Below, one piece after another: positions 17,046 to 26,561 of a stretch of 64,000 nucleotides of DNA. The notes beneath the pieces are model-generated. The model ran no database searches and had not been told where the DNA came from. It saw nothing but the letters and a program-made list of their open reading frames with translations. The DNA is from Haladaptatus sp. QDMS2 (lineage in GTDB: Archaea; Halobacteriota; Halobacteria; Halobacteriales; Halococcaceae): assembly GCF_029338295.1 (NCBI RefSeq), contig NZ_CP119791.1, positions 1,240,001-1,304,000 of the forward strand, in the 5' to 3' direction. Within the stretch, counting starts at the first letter, position 1, and each line of letters begins with the position of its first letter. Both the position numbers and the translations under genes were made by a program.

Positions 17046-18407
17046 ATGCTAGAAGGACTCCCGCTCGTACTGTTACTCCTTGGCGCCGTCGCCTTCATCA
17101 TCCTGGCGACGGCCAAGTTGAATCTCCACGCATTTCTCGCATTGCTCATCGCCGCCTACGGAACCGGGTTGGCGGCCGGACTCGACCCCAAAGAAGTGGC
17201 CTCGCTCGTCACCGAAGGATTCGGCGGTGTGCTCGCCTACATCGGTGTCGTCATCCTCGCGGGGACGATAATCGGCATCGTCTTAGAACGCACGGGTGCA
17301 GCCATCGTCATCGCCGAGACGATTCTCGACATCATCGGTGAAGAACACACGACGACGGTGATGGCCATCACGGGCAGTGTGGTCAGCATCCCCGTCTTCT
17401 GTGACTCCGGGTTCATCATCCTCTCGTCGCTGAACCGGTCGCTCGCAGAGCGGTCGAAGCTTTCGCTCGCCACGCTCGGGGTTGCCCTCGCTGGCGGTCT
17501 CTACGCGACACACGTTTTCGTGCCGCCAACGCCCGGTCCCATCGCAGCCGCCGGGATTCTCGGTGCAGACATCGGCCTCGTGATGCTCGCCGGTATCCTC
17601 GTCTCCGTCCCGGTGACGCTCGTCGCAGCGAAGTGGGCGTCTACGGTCGCCGCGAGGTACCACATCGACCCGAACCCGGACATGACCATCGAGGACATCA
17701 AGGCCGAGTACGGCCGCCTCCCCTCGAAAGTGGCCTCGTTCGCGCCGCTGCTCGTCCCAATTCTCCTGATTACACTCGGGAGCATCGCGGCGTACCCGGA
17801 GGTCGAAAACCCAGCAATTTTCACCGGCACAGTTCAGTCCGTCTTGCTGTTCCTTGGCGACCCTGCCGTCGCGCTGCTCATCGGTGCGTTCGTCGGATTC
17901 ACCACCGTTCCGGACTACTCCGCTGAAGTCACGAGCGACTGGGTCAGTGACGGCATCGAGAGCGCCGCCGTCATCCTCGCCGTGACCGGCGCTGGCGGAG
18001 CCTTCGGGACGGTTCTCAAGGCGCTCCCGCTCAAGGGCTTCATCGGTGATACGTTCGGCGGCCTCGGTATCGGTCTCATCGCCGCGTTCATCATCGCCGC
18101 CGCGCTCAAGTCTGCGCTCGGCTCTTCGACAGTTTCCATCGTCACGACGGCGGGTCTCATCGCGCCACTGCTTCCCGAGCTCGGCCTCGCCTCGACGTGG
18201 GGTCGCGTGTTCGCCGTGCTCGCCATCGGCGCGGGAAGCATGACCGTCAGCCACGCGAACGACTCCTACTTCTGGATAATCAAGGAGTTCACCGACATGA
18301 AGACGGCCACGGCGTACCAGGCGTGGACGCTCGCGACGCTCATGCTCGGGGTGACCAGTATCCTCTGGATTCTCGTGCTCAGAAACGTCGTCGCCGTGGT
18401 GCTCTAG
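17046..18407 (+). CDS. GntP family permease (gluconate/glycerate-type)
   Basis: 453 aa with about 12-14 hydrophobic helices. GntP marks include GFGGVLAYIGVVILAGTIIG, VVSIPVFCDSGFIILS and HVFVPPTPGPIAAAGILGADIG. The family imports gluconate, glycerate or related hydroxy acids with protons. The convergent neighbour is a glycerate 2-kinase, so glycerate is a reasonable substrate guess. Its TAG stop lies in a CTAG (18404-18407) that is also the stop of that kinase on the other strand. Confidence 0.92.
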   Translation: MLEGLPLVLLLLGAVAFIILATAKLNLHAFLALLIAAYGTGLAAGLDPKEVASLVTEGFGGVLAYIGVVILAGTIIGIVLERTGAAIVIAETILDIIGEEHTTTVMAITGSVVSIPVFCDSGFIILSSLNRSLAERSKLSLATLGVALAGGLYATHVFVPPTPGPIAAAGILGADIGLVMLAGILVSVPVTLVAAKWASTVAARYHIDPNPDMTIEDIKAEYGRLPSKVASFAPLLVPILLITLGSIAAYPEVENPAIFTGTVQSVLLFLGDPAVALLIGAFVGFTTVPDYSAEVTSDWVSDGIESAAVILAVTGAGGAFGTVLKALPLKGFIGDTFGGLGIGLIAAFIIAAALKSALGSSTVSIVTTAGLIAPLLPELGLASTWGRVFAVLAIGAGSMTVSHANDSYFWIIKEFTDMKTATAYQAWTLATLMLGVTSILWILVLRNVVAVVL

Positions 18408-19729
18408 GCGTCCACGACGACGATTCGCAGGTCGTTTACGTTCGTCCCCGTCGCGCCGGTGTGCAGGTGGGCACCTGCCGCCGCGAGCAGGGGATAGACG
18501 TCATTTTCCCGCAGGGCCGTGCTGGCAGCGGTGCGGTCGTCGAACGTCTCCGTATCGACGAGTGCGCCGGCCACGTCGGTGGCCCCGTCGATGCCGTCTG
18601 AATCGACCGCCGCGACGGTGATTCGCTCGTCTCGGAGTTCGAGCGCCGCGCTCACACAGAACTCCTGGCTCGGGCCACCCTCGCCGTCACCACGAACCGT
18701 GACAGTGCACTCGCCACCCGCAAGGAGAACGCACGGGGCGTCCAGTGGATTCCCCGTCGCGAGTACTTCCTCGGCCACGGCGACGTGAGACTTCGCCGCC
18801 TCGCGGGCCTCACCGCGGACGCTCGACGAGAGGACGAGCGGGTCGTACCCCTGTTCTTTCGCGACCTCACGGGCAGCGTCGAGCGCCGTGAAATTGTCCG
18901 CGAGGATGTGGGTGGTCACCCGGTCGAAAATCGGGTCGTCCGCCCGGGGCGTCTCCTGTAAGTCACCCGACGCGCCGCGTTCGAGGTGTGCCGATACCGC
19001 GTCCGGGACGGGCACGTCGTACTGTGAGAGCACCGACAGTGCGTCCTCGTAGGTCGAATCGTCGGGGACGGTCGGGCCGCTGCCGATGACCGAGAGGTCG
19101 TTGCCGACGACGTCAGAAAGGACGAGGCCGACGACCGTCGCGGGGGCGGCGAGACGGGCGAGTTGCCCGCCTTTGAGCGCAGAGAGGTGTTTTCTCACGG
19201 CGTTGATCTCGTGGATGGTCGCCCCCGATTCGAGCAGCGCGTTGGTCGTGGCCTGGAGGTCGTCGAGTGTGATTGCATCGACCGGTGCGGGCAGGAGGGC
19301 GCTCGCCCCGCCCGTGATGACGGCGAGGACGAGGGTGCGTTCGTCGGCGCGTTCTGCGGCCACCATCACCGCGGTGGCTCCTTCCACGCCGCGCTCGCTC
19401 GGGACCGGGTGGTCGCCGCGGTGGACGGTCACGCGGTCAGTTTCGGCCGGGTCGTCGGTGACCACGACGCCGCCGGAGAGCCGGTTCCCGAGGGCGGTTT
19501 CCAGGGCCGCGGCGACGTGTGCGGCTGCGTTCCCGCCTCCGAGGACGACTACGTCGTCGAACGCCGTGAGGTCGTAGGTGACGTTCGCGACGGTGAGGGT
19601 GTCGCCGTCGAGCGAGACGGCGTCGGCGATGACGCGGCGGGGGTGGGCCGCCTCGATGCCCGCTTTGAGACAGTCTAGGGCTACCGTCCGGGCCGGGGTC
19701 GTCGCGTGAATTTCTCGGTCAGTGAACAT
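18404..19729 (-). CDS. Glycerate 2-kinase (GckA/TtuD, MOFRL family)
   Basis: 441 aa, the usual length of class II glycerate kinases, which phosphorylate D-glycerate to 2-phosphoglycerate with ATP. The N-terminal DUF4147-type domain shows DDVVVLGGGNAAAHVAAALE and GDHPVPSERGVEG. It continues through VITGGASALLPAPVDAITLDDLQ, and the MOFRL domain holds LLAGGECTVTVRGDGEGGPSQE and the C-terminal HTGATGTNVNDLRI. Its neighbour, a GntP permease, could supply glycerate. It links to lower glycolysis in haloarchaeal sugar breakdown. Confidence 0.93.
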   Translation of the reverse strand: MFTDREIHATTPARTVALDCLKAGIEAAHPRRVIADAVSLDGDTLTVANVTYDLTAFDDVVVLGGGNAAAHVAAALETALGNRLSGGVVVTDDPAETDRVTVHRGDHPVPSERGVEGATAVMVAAERADERTLVLAVITGGASALLPAPVDAITLDDLQATTNALLESGATIHEINAVRKHLSALKGGQLARLAAPATVVGLVLSDVVGNDLSVIGSGPTVPDDSTYEDALSVLSQYDVPVPDAVSAHLERGASGDLQETPRADDPIFDRVTTHILADNFTALDAAREVAKEQGYDPLVLSSSVRGEAREAAKSHVAVAEEVLATGNPLDAPCVLLAGGECTVTVRGDGEGGPSQEFCVSAALELRDERITVAAVDSDGIDGATDVAGALVDTETFDDRTAASTALRENDVYPLLAAAGAHLHTGATGTNVNDLRIVVVDA

Positions 19730-19826
19730 CGGTGAGTTCCTTCAGTTGCATGATTGTCACACGTTTTCACCCCAGTCCCAAGTGCGTTTCTTTGCCCGCA
19801 GATTTCGAAATCAAGCGAGAAGGGTA

Positions 19827-21239
19827 ATGTGGCCGGAACGCCTACACAGCGCGATGGCACGCGCTCCAGTCGCGGCGGGATTGCTGGTGCTCGTCGTCTT
19901 CGCGGGGTGTCTCGGGGGCATCAGCGGCAGCCCAGACGGCACGACACCGACCGCAGAGACGACGACGGTCACGACGGCCAACGGCACGTTCTCGGTTCAC
20001 TACATCAACGTCGGACAAGGAGATAGCACGCTGCTCGTCGGTCCAGGGGGCGAGACAGTCCTCATCGACACGGGCGACTTCAAGGACGACGGTGAGCACG
20101 TCATCGCCTACTTGCAATCGCAGGGCATCACCAGACTGGACGCACTCGTCACCACGCACGCGGACGCAGACCACGTCGGCGGGAACGCCGCCGTCATCGA
20201 ATACTTCGAGACCGAAGCCGACGGCGTCGGCGCGGTGTACGACCCCGGTATCGTCGCCGACACGGCGACGTACACCCGGTATCTGGACGCCGTAGAGGAG
20301 TACGACGTGACGCTGTTCCGAACGCAAGCCGGAGACACGATTCCGATGGAAGGGGTGGACATCTCCGTGTTGAGTCCTCCCGAGAACTACCTCGCAGACG
20401 AGAATCGAAACGAGAACAGTATCGTCCTCCTCGCCACCCACGGCGAGAACCGCTTCCTGTTCACCGGCGACGCAGAGCACGAGGCAGAGGACTATCTCGT
20501 CGAAAAGTACGACCTCGACGTGACCGTGTTCAAAGCCGGTCACCACGGCAGTTCGACGAGCAACAGCCCCGAACTGCTGGACGAGGCCTCACCGGCCGTC
20601 GCGGTCATCTCCAGTGATTTCGACTCGCGCTACGGCCACCCCCACCGAGAGGTGTTAGACGCGTTCGCCACCCGCAACATCCCGACGTTCTGGACGGGCA
20701 CGCACGGTGACGTGGTTGCTGTGAGCAACGGGACGGCAGTGACTCTCAAGACGCAACGCGCCGCGCCGACGGACGCCGCCGACCTGCGGAATGCCGCGCC
20801 TGCGTCCCCGGACCTCGACGCGCCGGTCGAGCCTCGATTGGTCGTCCGCGGCGAGGCGACCAGTCCCGTCGGCGAGACGCCCACGACGGCCGAGCCGACG
20901 CCCGACGGCGGCGTCTCCTTCGTCGTCAAGGAGGTTCACGAGGACGCCGAGGGGCCGGACGGCGACAACCTGAACGACGAGTACGTCGTGTTCGAAAACA
21001 CGGGTGAGGAAGCACTCGACCTGTCCGAATGGACCGTCCGCGACGAGGCCGGAAAGACGTACACTTTCGAGGACCTGACGCTCGCTCCTGGCGCGACAGT
21101 GACGTTGTACACTGGTTCCGGAACCGACTCGGCGACCGAACGCTACTGGGGCGCTGGTAGTCCGGTCTGGAACAACGACGGCGATACGGTTACTGTCACT
21201 GACGCCGAAGGAGGAGTCGTGGTGGAGGTAACCTACTGA
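19827..21239 (+). CDS. Secreted ComEC/Rec2-like metallo-beta-lactamase lipoprotein with lamin-tail domain
   Basis: 470 aa from the ATG at 19827, with purine-rich GAGAAGGG just before it; an ATG at 19854 is also possible. The signal peptide ends in lipobox FAGC (Cys28). The MBL domain (about 54-320) opens with FSVHYINVGQGDSTLL and carries the metal motif HADADH at 111-116 and TGDAEHEAEDYL, as in the nuclease-like part of ComEC. A linker is followed by a lamin-tail (LTD) domain at about 360-470 (YVVFENTGEEALDLSEWTV). The stop overlaps the DUF3006 start. It probably acts outside the membrane as a hydrolase of phosphodiester-type substrates; that is inference. Confidence 0.88.
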   Translation: MWPERLHSAMARAPVAAGLLVLVVFAGCLGGISGSPDGTTPTAETTTVTTANGTFSVHYINVGQGDSTLLVGPGGETVLIDTGDFKDDGEHVIAYLQSQGITRLDALVTTHADADHVGGNAAVIEYFETEADGVGAVYDPGIVADTATYTRYLDAVEEYDVTLFRTQAGDTIPMEGVDISVLSPPENYLADENRNENSIVLLATHGENRFLFTGDAEHEAEDYLVEKYDLDVTVFKAGHHGSSTSNSPELLDEASPAVAVISSDFDSRYGHPHREVLDAFATRNIPTFWTGTHGDVVAVSNGTAVTLKTQRAAPTDAADLRNAAPASPDLDAPVEPRLVVRGEATSPVGETPTTAEPTPDGGVSFVVKEVHEDAEGPDGDNLNDEYVVFENTGEEALDLSEWTVRDEAGKTYTFEDLTLAPGATVTLYTGSGTDSATERYWGAGSPVWNNDGDTVTVTDAEGGVVVEVTY

Positions 21240-21523
21240 TGGTCACAGACGGGGCGTACACGGCGGTCATCGACCGAATCGAGGACAACCATGCAGTCTT
21301 GCTCATCGAGGAAGGCGGCAAGGACGTAGACGAACTCGTCGTCCACGAGACGAAACTGCCGTTCGACATGCGCGAGCCAAATCTCGTCGTCCACGTCACC
21401 CTCGAAGGCGGGAAACTCCGATCGGTGGATGCAGACCGTGAGGAGACGGCAGAACGCATGGAAGATGCCCAGAGCCGCTTCGACCGATTGGCGAAGCGCC
21501 CGCCAGAAACAGAACAGCCCTGA
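21239..21523 (+). CDS. DUF3006 family protein
   Basis: 94 aa, acidic. The core AVIDRIEDNHAVLLIEEGG is the usual start of DUF3006, a small beta-barrel-like domain. It overlaps the MBL lipoprotein gene (stop TGA and ATG share one base), so translation is likely coupled. DUF3006 proteins recur beside ComEC-like MBL proteins in bacteria and archaea, but their function is not known. It has no signal peptide, so if it partners the MBL protein the two are on opposite sides of the membrane, unless the pairing is regulatory. Confidence 0.82.
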   Translation: MVTDGAYTAVIDRIEDNHAVLLIEEGGKDVDELVVHETKLPFDMREPNLVVHVTLEGGKLRSVDADREETAERMEDAQSRFDRLAKRPPETEQP

Positions 21524-21538
21524 GGCCCGAATTTTCGA

Positions 21539-21913
21539 CTATCGAGGCGAGTGGAGGCCAATCGCGTTCCCCTCTGAATCCCGAATCACGCCGTAGAACC
21601 CCTCCTCGCCGAGCGACGTCTTCGGCGTGAGGACGCGACCCCCCGCGTGTTCGACCTTCGAGAGCGCGTTGTTGATGTCGCCGTCGACGCGGAGGTAGAC
21701 GCGAGTCCCGTGCTCCGCCGGTTTCACGTCTCTACGCTGGGTGAGTGCCCCGCTCACCCCGGTTTCGGTGACGGGAAACAGGGCGTGGGGGACGCCCATC
21801 AGGTTCGTCACTTGCAAGTCGATACCGAGTATCGTCGTGTAGAACGTTACCGCCCGGTTTAAATCTCGAACCGGAATCTCGAACCAGGTGATGGCATCTC
21901 CGGTTTGCATCAT
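21539..21913 (-). CDS. VOC (glyoxalase/bleomycin-resistance) family protein
   Basis: 124 aa from the ATG at 21913, a single VOC module of normal length. It opens with AITWFEIPVRDLNRAVTFY, then LGIDLQVTNL, and ends GFYGVIRDSEGNAIGLHS with the metal-side glutamate replaced or shifted. The longer frame from 21970 overlaps the DUF4112 gene and is rejected. Members include glyoxalases and dioxygenases; here no substrate can be named. Confidence 0.82.
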   Translation of the reverse strand: MMQTGDAITWFEIPVRDLNRAVTFYTTILGIDLQVTNLMGVPHALFPVTETGVSGALTQRRDVKPAEHGTRVYLRVDGDINNALSKVEHAGGRVLTPKTSLGEEGFYGVIRDSEGNAIGLHSPR

Positions 21914-21956
21914 CCCTAGGGAATAGGCCCGGACCGAGAATAACGTCTCGCAGACT

Positions 21957-22451
21957 TCAGAGGAGGCCAAGCCGGGTCACGAGCAACGACACGAGCGCGA
22001 CCACCGCGAAGGCGACGACCACGAGAACGAGCAACAGACCCGCGCTCGCGAGCAGGAGGAATCGTTCGTCGGCGACGGCCCCCGAGGCGTCTTGATGGCG
22101 CGCTTCGAGGAGCGCGACGTTCCGGGCGTTTGCTTTCCACACGGCGTCGAACAGGTCGCCGATGATGGGTATCGACCCGACGGTGGCGTCGATGACGAGG
22201 TTGAACACCATTCGGTACAGGGTCGGTCGTGGAACGCCGATAGAGGCGGCCTCGAAGACGATGTAGACGGAGAGCGCCGTCGTCGGCAGGTCACCGACGA
22301 CCGGTAGCATTCCGACCAGCGGGTCGAGGCCAATGCGGTAGTTCGTCCCGGGGACGCGAATCGAGTTGTCGAGCAGCGTGCTCAGCGAGCGCAGATTATC
22401 GAGCGTGTCCTCGGTCTGCTCCGCGGGCGTTTTTCTCACACTCGAGTCCAC
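21957..22451 (-). CDS. DUF4112 family membrane protein
   Basis: 164 aa. The signature is in two repeats: IGLDPLVGMLPVVGDLPTTA (about 41-60) and ATVGSIPIIGDLFDAVWKAN (about 89-108), both with the Gly-Asp turns typical of DUF4112. A hydrophobic C-terminal helix (about 128-158, LLLASAGLLLVLVVVAFAVV) anchors it in the membrane. Function is unknown for the family. It sits 27 bases after the old-yellow-enzyme gene on the same strand. Confidence 0.88.
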   Translation of the reverse strand: MDSSVRKTPAEQTEDTLDNLRSLSTLLDNSIRVPGTNYRIGLDPLVGMLPVVGDLPTTALSVYIVFEAASIGVPRPTLYRMVFNLVIDATVGSIPIIGDLFDAVWKANARNVALLEARHQDASGAVADERFLLLASAGLLLVLVVVAFAVVALVSLLVTRLGLL

Positions 22452-22478
22452 GCGCGCCGGGGTTTTCTGTGTTGTTGC

Positions 22479-23552
22479 TCACACCGCCCGGCGGTACTGA
22501 ACCGGCCACTCAGCCTCCTCGCCGAGTTCTTCTGCGGCGTGGAGGGCAAAGTACGGGTCACGGAGGTGTTCGCGCCCGACAATGGCGAGGTCGGCACGAC
22601 CGTTTCGGATGAGGGCGTCTGCCTGTCGCGCGTCCTTGATACCGCCGACTGCGCCGACGAGTGCGTCGGTCGCCTCCCCAACCTGCTCTGCGTACGGGAC
22701 CTGATAGTTGGGGCCGCTGTGGGGTAGTTGCTGGTCGGGGTGGAGGCCACCCGCGCTCACGTCGATGAGATCTGCACCGTCTGCGGCGAGCAGTGGGGCG
22801 AGTTTCACCGAGTCCTCGACCGTCCACGACTCGCGGTCTGGCAACCAGTCGGTCGCGGAGATACGCACGAATACGGGTTTGTCCTCGGGCCACACCTCGC
22901 GGACGGCGCGAGTTACTTCGCGGGTGAGGCGCGTGCGATTCTCGAAACTGCCGCCGTATTCGTCCTCGCGGTCGTTGCTCGCGGGCGAGAGGAACGAATG
23001 GAGGAGGTAGCCGTGAGCGGAGTGCACCTCGGCGATGTCGAACCCGGCGTCGCGGGCGAGTTCTGCCGACCGGACGAACTCGGCTTTCACGTCCTCGATA
23101 TCTTCGGCAGTCATCTCGCGGGTCTGGGGGGCGTCGTCTTTCGGGTAGGGACCGCTCGGCGCGAGCGTCTCCCAGCCGCCTTCGTCGGGCGAGAGTCCGT
23201 GACCGCCATCGAAGGGGCGGGCGTTGCTCGCCTTGCGCCCCGCGTGGGCGAGTTGGATGGCCGGAACTGACCCCTGTTCGGCGATAAAGTCAGCAATCGG
23301 GGCGAGTGCGTCAGCGTGCTCCTGACTCCAGAGACCGAGGTCGTTCGGGGAGATGCGCCCGGCGGGCGAGACGGCCGTCGCCTCGGCCATGACGATGCCC
23401 GCACCGCCGACGGCGCGACTGCCGAGGTGGACCTCGTGCCAATCGGTCGCCAGCCCGTCGGTATCACAGGAGTACTGGCACATCGGCGAGACCATGATTC
23501 TGTTGCGCGCGGTGGTTTCGCGGATGGTGAGCGGGTCGAAGAGGTGTGTCAT
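22479..23552 (-). CDS. NADH:flavin oxidoreductase, YqjM-like old yellow enzyme
   Basis: 357 aa from the ATG at 23552. It is an FMN-binding TIM barrel. N-terminal LFDPLTIRETTARNRIMVSPMCQYS is the classic YqjM/OYE start, with the Cys that tunes FMN. QLAHAGRKAS carries FMN-contact residues; EVHSAHGYLLHSFLSPASNDR and DEYGGSFENRTR are diagnostic. The end holds ALIRNGRADLAIVGREHLRDPYF. The family reduces alpha,beta-unsaturated carbonyls with NAD(P)H. The true substrate is unknown. Upstream ATGs in frame lie past the divergent promoter. Confidence 0.93.
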   Translation of the reverse strand: MTHLFDPLTIRETTARNRIMVSPMCQYSCDTDGLATDWHEVHLGSRAVGGAGIVMAEATAVSPAGRISPNDLGLWSQEHADALAPIADFIAEQGSVPAIQLAHAGRKASNARPFDGGHGLSPDEGGWETLAPSGPYPKDDAPQTREMTAEDIEDVKAEFVRSAELARDAGFDIAEVHSAHGYLLHSFLSPASNDREDEYGGSFENRTRLTREVTRAVREVWPEDKPVFVRISATDWLPDRESWTVEDSVKLAPLLAADGADLIDVSAGGLHPDQQLPHSGPNYQVPYAEQVGEATDALVGAVGGIKDARQADALIRNGRADLAIVGREHLRDPYFALHAAEELGEEAEWPVQYRRAV

Positions 23553-23664
23553 ACCGGGGGTAGGCCACTTTCCCTTAAATTCGTGCGTATGGTGGAGGGA
23601 CTTGCCGCGGGTCAAATCCGCCACAACGACACCTTTCAATACGCGTGGGTCTGTACCAATTCAC

Positions 23665-26442
23665 ATGGACGGACCGAACCCATTCGGTGCCATTCGCGAA
23701 TTCGAACACGATGGTACCACCTACAAAATGGCGGACCTCACAGTCCTCGAAGACGAGGGTATCTGTGAGCCGTCTCGCCTCCCAGTCAGCATCCGCATCC
23801 TCCTCGAATCTGTCCTTCGCAACGTAGACGGCGAGCTGATTACCGAGGAAGACGTGCGCAACGCCGCCTCGTGGGCTCCCGACGTGCCCGACGTGGAAGT
23901 ACCGTTTACGCCCTCGCGCGTCGTCCTCCAGGACCTGACCGGCGTCCCCGCAGTCGTGGACCTCGCCGCGCTCCGCTCTGCGGTCGAGCGCAAGGGCAAG
24001 GACCCGAAACTCGTCGAACCGAGCGTCCCCTGTGACCTCGTCATCGACCACTCCGTGCAGGTGGACTTCTACGGTTCGGAGGACGCCTACGAGCAGAACG
24101 TGGAACTCGAGTACGAACGCAACAAGGAGCGCTATCGCGCCCTGAAGTGGGCCCAGCAGGCGTTCGACAGTTTCCGCGTGGTGCCGCCGGGAACCGGCAT
24201 CGTCCACCAGGTGAACTTAGAGTACCTCGGCCAGGTCGTCCACGACCGCGAGACGGACGGCGAAAACTGGATCCTCCCTGACACCCTCGTCGGAACCGAC
24301 AGCCACACGCCGATGATCGGCGGCATCGGCGTCGTCGGCTGGGGTGTTGGCGGCATCGAGGCCGAAGCCGCGATGCTCGGCCAACCGATTACGATGAAAC
24401 TCCCCGAAGTCGTCGGCGTTCGCCTCACGGGCGCGCTCCCCGAGGGCGCGACGGCGACCGACCTCGTGCTCCACGTCACCGAAGACCTCCGCGAGGTCGG
24501 CGTGGTCGACCGGTTCGTCGAGTTCTTCGGGCCCGGCGTCGGTAACCTGACCGTCGCAGACCGCGCGACCATCTCCAACATGGCTCCGGAGCAGGGGTCC
24601 ACTATCAGCGTCTTCCCGGTGGACGACGCGACGCTCGACTACCTCGAACTGACCGGCCGCGACCCGGAACACATCGAACTCGTCAAGGAGTACCTGCAAG
24701 CGCAGGGCCTCTACGGGGAGCAGGAACCGGAATATACGGAAGTCGTCGAAATCGACCTCTCCGAGATTACGCCGAGCCTCGCCGGGCCAAAGCGCCCCCA
24801 GGACCGCGTCGGCATGCCCGAGATGAAGCGTCACTTCCGGAAGCTCGTCCACGGCGAGTTCGAGGACGAACTCCACGAACTCGACGAGGAGCAACTAGCC
24901 CGCTGGCTCGGCGAGGGCGGCCACGAGGACGACCCACGCCGGAAACCTGACGTGCCCGAGGTCGGCGAACTCTCGAAGAAGATTCCCGTCACGATGCCCG
25001 ACGGCACGGAGACCGAAATCGGCCACGGCTCGGTCGTCGTGAGCGCGATTACGAGCTGTACGAACACCTCGAACCCGTCGGTGATGATTGCCGCCGCCCT
25101 GCTCGCGAAGAACGCAGTCGAGCGCGGCCTCGAAGTGCCGTCGTTCGTGAAGACGAGTCTCGCACCCGGCAGCCGCGTCGTGACCGCGTACCTCGAAGCC
25201 TCCGGCCTGATGCCGTATCTGGAAGAACTCGGCTACAACGTTGTCGGTTACGGTTGTACGACCTGTATCGGGAACGCCGGGCCGCTCCCAGAACCAATCG
25301 AGGACGCCATCGACGCCCACGACCTGTGGACCACGTCGGTGCTTTCAGGGAACCGCAACTTCGAAGCCCGCATCCACCCGAAGGTGCGCGCGAATTACCT
25401 CGCCAGCCCACCGCTCGTCGTCGCCTACGGCCTCGCCGGGCGGATGGACATCAACTTAGAGAAGGAACCACTCGGCACGGACGACGAGGGCGAGCCAGTG
25501 TACCTCGCGGACCTCTGGCCCGGCGTCGACGAGATTCAGTCCACCATCCAGCAGAGCGTCGCTCCGGAGATGTTCAAAGAGAAGTACGCGGACGTGTTCG
25601 AGGGCGACGAACGCTGGGAGGCGCTCGAAGCCCCTACGGGCGACGTCTACGAGTGGGACCCCACCTCGACGTACATCCGCGAACCGCCGTTCTTCAAGGA
25701 CTTTCCGCTCGAGAAACCCGGCGTCTCCGACATCGCGGACGCCCGCTGTCTGATGCTCCTCGGGGACACGGTGACGACAGACCACATCAGCCCCGCCGGG
25801 CCGTTCAGTTCGAACCAACCGGCCGGCCGGTGGCTGCTCGACCAGGGCGTCGAACCCGTGGACTTCAACACCTACGGCTCCCGCCGCGGGAACCACGAAG
25901 TCATGATGCGCGGGACGTTCGCGAACGTTCGCATCCGAAACGAGATGTTAGACAACGTGGAGGGCGGCTACACCATCCACTTCCCGACGAACGACGAGAC
26001 CACCGTCTTCGACGCGAGTGGCCGCTACCGCGACGAGGACACGCCGCTCATCGTCATGGCCGGCGTCGAATTCGGGACCGGCTCTTCTCGTGACTGGGCC
26101 GCGAAGGGGACGGACCTCCTCGGCATTCGCGCGACAATCGCAGAGAGCTACGAGCGCATCTACCGCGACAACCTCGTCGGCATGGGCGTCCTCCCGCTCC
26201 AGTTCCAGGAGGGCGACGGCTGGGACAGCCTCGGCTTAGACGGGGACGAGCACTTCCACATCAAGGGTCTGGACGACGGCCTCTCGGTGAAGGACGAACT
26301 CACCGTCGTCGCCGAACGTGCTGACGGTTCGACCGTCGAGTTCCCAGTGACGGCACAGGTCGGGACGCCTGCGGCCGTGAAGTACGTCGAAAACGGCGGC
26401 ATCCTGCACCTCGTGCTCCGCCGACTGTTGCAGAACAACTGA
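23665..26442 (+). CDS. acn: Aconitate hydratase (AcnA/IRP type)
   Basis: 925 aa from the ATG at 23665, the length of AcnA-type aconitases that interconvert citrate and isocitrate in the TCA cycle. The [4Fe-4S] cysteines appear as SAITSCTNTSNPSV and GCTTCIGNAGPL. Substrate-binding GTDSHTPMIGGIGVVGWGVGG and the swivel domain motifs NTYGSRRGNHEVMMRGTFAN and FGTGSSRDWAAKG are complete. The frame is open far upstream, over the oxidoreductase gene, but the N-terminus MDGPNPFGAIREFEHDG is the usual one. No broken region is seen. Confidence 0.96.
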   Translation: MDGPNPFGAIREFEHDGTTYKMADLTVLEDEGICEPSRLPVSIRILLESVLRNVDGELITEEDVRNAASWAPDVPDVEVPFTPSRVVLQDLTGVPAVVDLAALRSAVERKGKDPKLVEPSVPCDLVIDHSVQVDFYGSEDAYEQNVELEYERNKERYRALKWAQQAFDSFRVVPPGTGIVHQVNLEYLGQVVHDRETDGENWILPDTLVGTDSHTPMIGGIGVVGWGVGGIEAEAAMLGQPITMKLPEVVGVRLTGALPEGATATDLVLHVTEDLREVGVVDRFVEFFGPGVGNLTVADRATISNMAPEQGSTISVFPVDDATLDYLELTGRDPEHIELVKEYLQAQGLYGEQEPEYTEVVEIDLSEITPSLAGPKRPQDRVGMPEMKRHFRKLVHGEFEDELHELDEEQLARWLGEGGHEDDPRRKPDVPEVGELSKKIPVTMPDGTETEIGHGSVVVSAITSCTNTSNPSVMIAAALLAKNAVERGLEVPSFVKTSLAPGSRVVTAYLEASGLMPYLEELGYNVVGYGCTTCIGNAGPLPEPIEDAIDAHDLWTTSVLSGNRNFEARIHPKVRANYLASPPLVVAYGLAGRMDINLEKEPLGTDDEGEPVYLADLWPGVDEIQSTIQQSVAPEMFKEKYADVFEGDERWEALEAPTGDVYEWDPTSTYIREPPFFKDFPLEKPGVSDIADARCLMLLGDTVTTDHISPAGPFSSNQPAGRWLLDQGVEPVDFNTYGSRRGNHEVMMRGTFANVRIRNEMLDNVEGGYTIHFPTNDETTVFDASGRYRDEDTPLIVMAGVEFGTGSSRDWAAKGTDLLGIRATIAESYERIYRDNLVGMGVLPLQFQEGDGWDSLGLDGDEHFHIKGLDDGLSVKDELTVVAERADGSTVEFPVTAQVGTPAAVKYVENGGILHLVLRRLLQNN

Positions 26443-26561
26443 AACGAACAGGGGCATCCCTCGTTTTAACCGGCGAGGAGTCCCGCACGGAAGCCACCGC
26501 GGCCGTCGTGCTTTTTTGTAGATGTATTTTGCGGGTGCTCGTATGCGCTCTCCAGCCCGTA

